Shown in pieces: positions 62,181 through 64,000 of a stretch of DNA of 64,000 nt. The notes under the pieces are model-generated. The model was not told the origin of the DNA. It worked only from the letters and a program-made list of their open reading frames with translations, and did no database searches. The position numbers and the translations under genes were made by a program. Position 1 is the stretch's first letter. Each line of letters opens with the position of its first letter. The DNA comes from Phalacrocorax aristotelis (Eukaryota; Chordata; Aves; Suliformes; Phalacrocoracidae). The stretch covers positions 104,487,463 through 104,551,462 of the forward strand of contig NC_134277.1 in assembly GCF_949628215.1 (NCBI RefSeq). Direction: 5' to 3'.

Positions 62181-62755
62181 ACAGAATCACAGAATGGTAG
62201 AGGTTAGAAGGCACCTCTGGAGGGCGTCTGGCCCACCTCCCTGCTTGGGCAGGGCCACCTGGAGCCAGTTGCCCAGGACCGTGTCCAGACAGCTTTTGAA
62301 TATCTTCAAGGATGGAGACTTCACAACCTCTCCAGGCAGCATGTGCCAGTGTTTAGTCGCCTTCACAGCAAAGCAGTGTTTCCTCATCTTCAGGTGGAGC
62401 CACCTGTTTTTCAGTTTATGCCCACTGCTTCTTGTCCTGTCACCGGGCACCACTGAGAAGGGCCTGGCTCCATCTTCTTTGCACCCTCTCTTCAGATATT
62501 TGTCCACATTGATGAAATCCTCTGCAAGGCTTCTCTTCTCCGGACTGAACAGTCCCAGCTTTCTCAGCCTTTTCTCATTGGAGAAGTGCTTCCGTCCCTT
62601 CATTATGCCTGTGGCCCTCTGCTGGACTCTCTCCAGTATATCCACGTCTCTCATGTATTGGGGAGCCCACAACCGGACCGAGCACTCCAGCTGTGGCCAC
62701 AACAGTACTGAGTAGAGGGGAAGGATCACCTCTCTTGACCTGCTGGCAGGACTCT
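62181..62755 (-). mobile_element. CR1 LINE fragment with an open reading-frame remnant
   Basis: CR1 3' region on the minus strand, 5'-truncated near 62755. Its tail at 62181 reads ACAGAATCACAGAATGGTAG on the plus strand. The minus-strand frame 62729-62187 stays open for 180 codons. It reads as the C-terminal tail of CR1 ORF2 (LERVQQRATGIMKG, RLRKLGLFSPEKRSL, FINVDKYLKRGCKEDGA, VVPGDRTRSSGHKLK). The catalytic part of the reverse transcriptase is absent, so the copy cannot move. Confidence 0.93.
62187..62729 (-). pseudogene. CR1 ORF2 C-terminal remnant (180 codons, unbroken)
   Basis: This is the tail of the CR1 reverse-transcriptase polyprotein with no stop or frameshift over 180 codons. The endonuclease and palm/finger domains are missing. 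No promoter or gene context suggests expression. The intact frame suggests either a relatively recent insertion or luck, since this part of CR1 tolerates change. Confidence 0.85.
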
Positions 62756-64000
62756 ACAAAGGCCTTTTAATATTCTGCTCCTGTACTGCAGAAGGCCCCC
62801 AGTTCTGACTTGGAGGACTTCTAGGTTCTGATTTCATATCAAAGCCATACAAACTCAGTTTTACCTTGGCGTGCTCAAGCAGGAAAACTCAAGGAGAAAT
62901 TCAAGCATGCAAGTCCCTGTGATGATGCTTCCTGGCCCCCAGCCCAGCTTTCCACCTTCCTGGGGAACACAGAGAGCACCTTAGAGAGAGCTACTTTGCG
63001 TCATGGAGTTACTCTCCAACAAGACATATCAAGGAAAGGATTTACCTGGAAAATAAATTCCTATGGAGTAAGGGCACAGCTTGTTTTTGTTTGCATTAAC
63101 CACTCCAAAATGCTAACAGTTTTTCTGTTATGAGTTCTGCCCAAAGCTGATATTTTGAATGGTCTTTGGCAGGGCTCGTGGAAGGTGCAGGAGCAAGAAA
63201 ACCCCAAATGTCTACAAGTGAGCTGGGCAAAGTCAGGGAGCAGCGAACATCAGGTTTGTTATAATAGAAATTGAATTCAGAGTTGCTTTTAAAGATTCAG
63301 TAGAGCACTTTTCTACAGAGAGGTACTTATTCAAGCTCAATTTGAAATAAGTTGCAGGAAGCTTTTTCTAAAAAACCTTTTGATAGCTGACAGTCATTAT
63401 ATTAGCATTGGTATATAATAACTGTGTGCCTAAAATATGTATATGAGAGTGTTAGATTCAATATATGAAACAGGCCTTTCAATAGGATTTGGGGCAGAAA
63501 CAAGTGTCAGCATTTTGCAGTGATTAAAAGTGCATGTATATATTTGCCATCTCTTGGGGGCTGTTACAACTCTCACAACAGCACTGACCATCACCACTGG
63601 GAGTGAAAAATTTGACTTTATAAGAAGTCTAATTTTTGCTTGATACTCTTGCATAATTTTGTGCACTAATTACTCTCAGTGGCCATGGCAAGTGCAACTG
63701 CTCCATGCCTGTGCCCTGTCTGTGTCTCTCTGCTCATGATGCCCTTCTGAGACTTCTGCAAGTTGTTTGGGCTTCCCTTTTTTATCAGCTGTTATTAGAC
63801 TGAAAAGCTAGAAAAGGCCTGTTACGGCTAGGTGCAGAATGAAAACTGGATAGTGCCTGTTTCTTGAAGAGGCAACTGTATAAAGGGGTGTGATCTTATT
63901 TATTTATTAGCCTTCCTATGAGCAAAATTACACTTAGGGATTGCTGTGTTGGATCAGGAAGGGCCCTGTTGATTCCAGGGCCTGTTTCTACCAGGGGACA
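62756..64000. other. Intergenic region to window end
   Basis: 1.2 kb without a supported feature. Confidence 0.65.

Overview
The window is vertebrate nuclear DNA, almost certainly from a bird. It has long introns with GT-AG junctions, GC-rich promoter islands, several 5'-truncated CR1 LINEs with the avian 3' tail, and solo LTRs of an avian ERVL-like family. I cannot name the order or species from sequence alone. The window holds two real protein-coding genes, both complete, arranged head to head.

Left part (533-6089, minus strand): TIMM21, the TIM23-complex subunit of the mitochondrial inner membrane. It has six coding exons that join in frame to 249 codons plus stop. Every junction is GT-AG and the protein aligns along its length with vertebrate TIMM21. 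Two of its introns are under 100 bp.

Centre (6090-7635): a shared promoter region of about 1.55 kb between the two start codons. Two CpG-rich flanks enclose an AT-richer core with TATA-like, CCAAT and NRF1-half-site motifs. A strong GC hairpin and G-run cluster lie about 350 bp upstream of the FBXO15 ATG.

Middle (7636-31485, plus strand): FBXO15, an F-box substrate receptor of SCF ubiquitin ligases. It has ten coding exons, 516 codons plus stop. Intron 1 carries a sense-oriented solo LTR (9110-9693) with perfect 5-bp target duplications. Intron 9 carries a CR1 tail. Intron 8 carries a possible alternative terminal exon. The TIMM21-FBXO15 head-to-head order is the vertebrate order (human 18q22.3), where FBXO15 is followed by a long gene-poor interval towards NETO1.

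Right part (31486-64000): 3' flank and gene-poor intergenic DNA. I found no coding exon here. It contains four substantial CR1 pieces, one interrupted by about 320 bp of unrelated sequence and one keeping a 180-codon open stretch of reverse-transcriptase-ORF tail. It also has a second solo LTR of the intron-1 family in the opposite orientation (47601-48158), simple repeats, degenerate tandem repeats, and a few AT-rich motif-dense blocks that could be conserved regulatory elements.

I did not find a previously undescribed multi-gene system. The points most worth a second look are the paired solo LTRs with intact target duplications, the candidate FBXO15 alternative 3' exon, the tandem hairpin next to a TIMM21 acceptor, and the octamer motifs around FBXO15.
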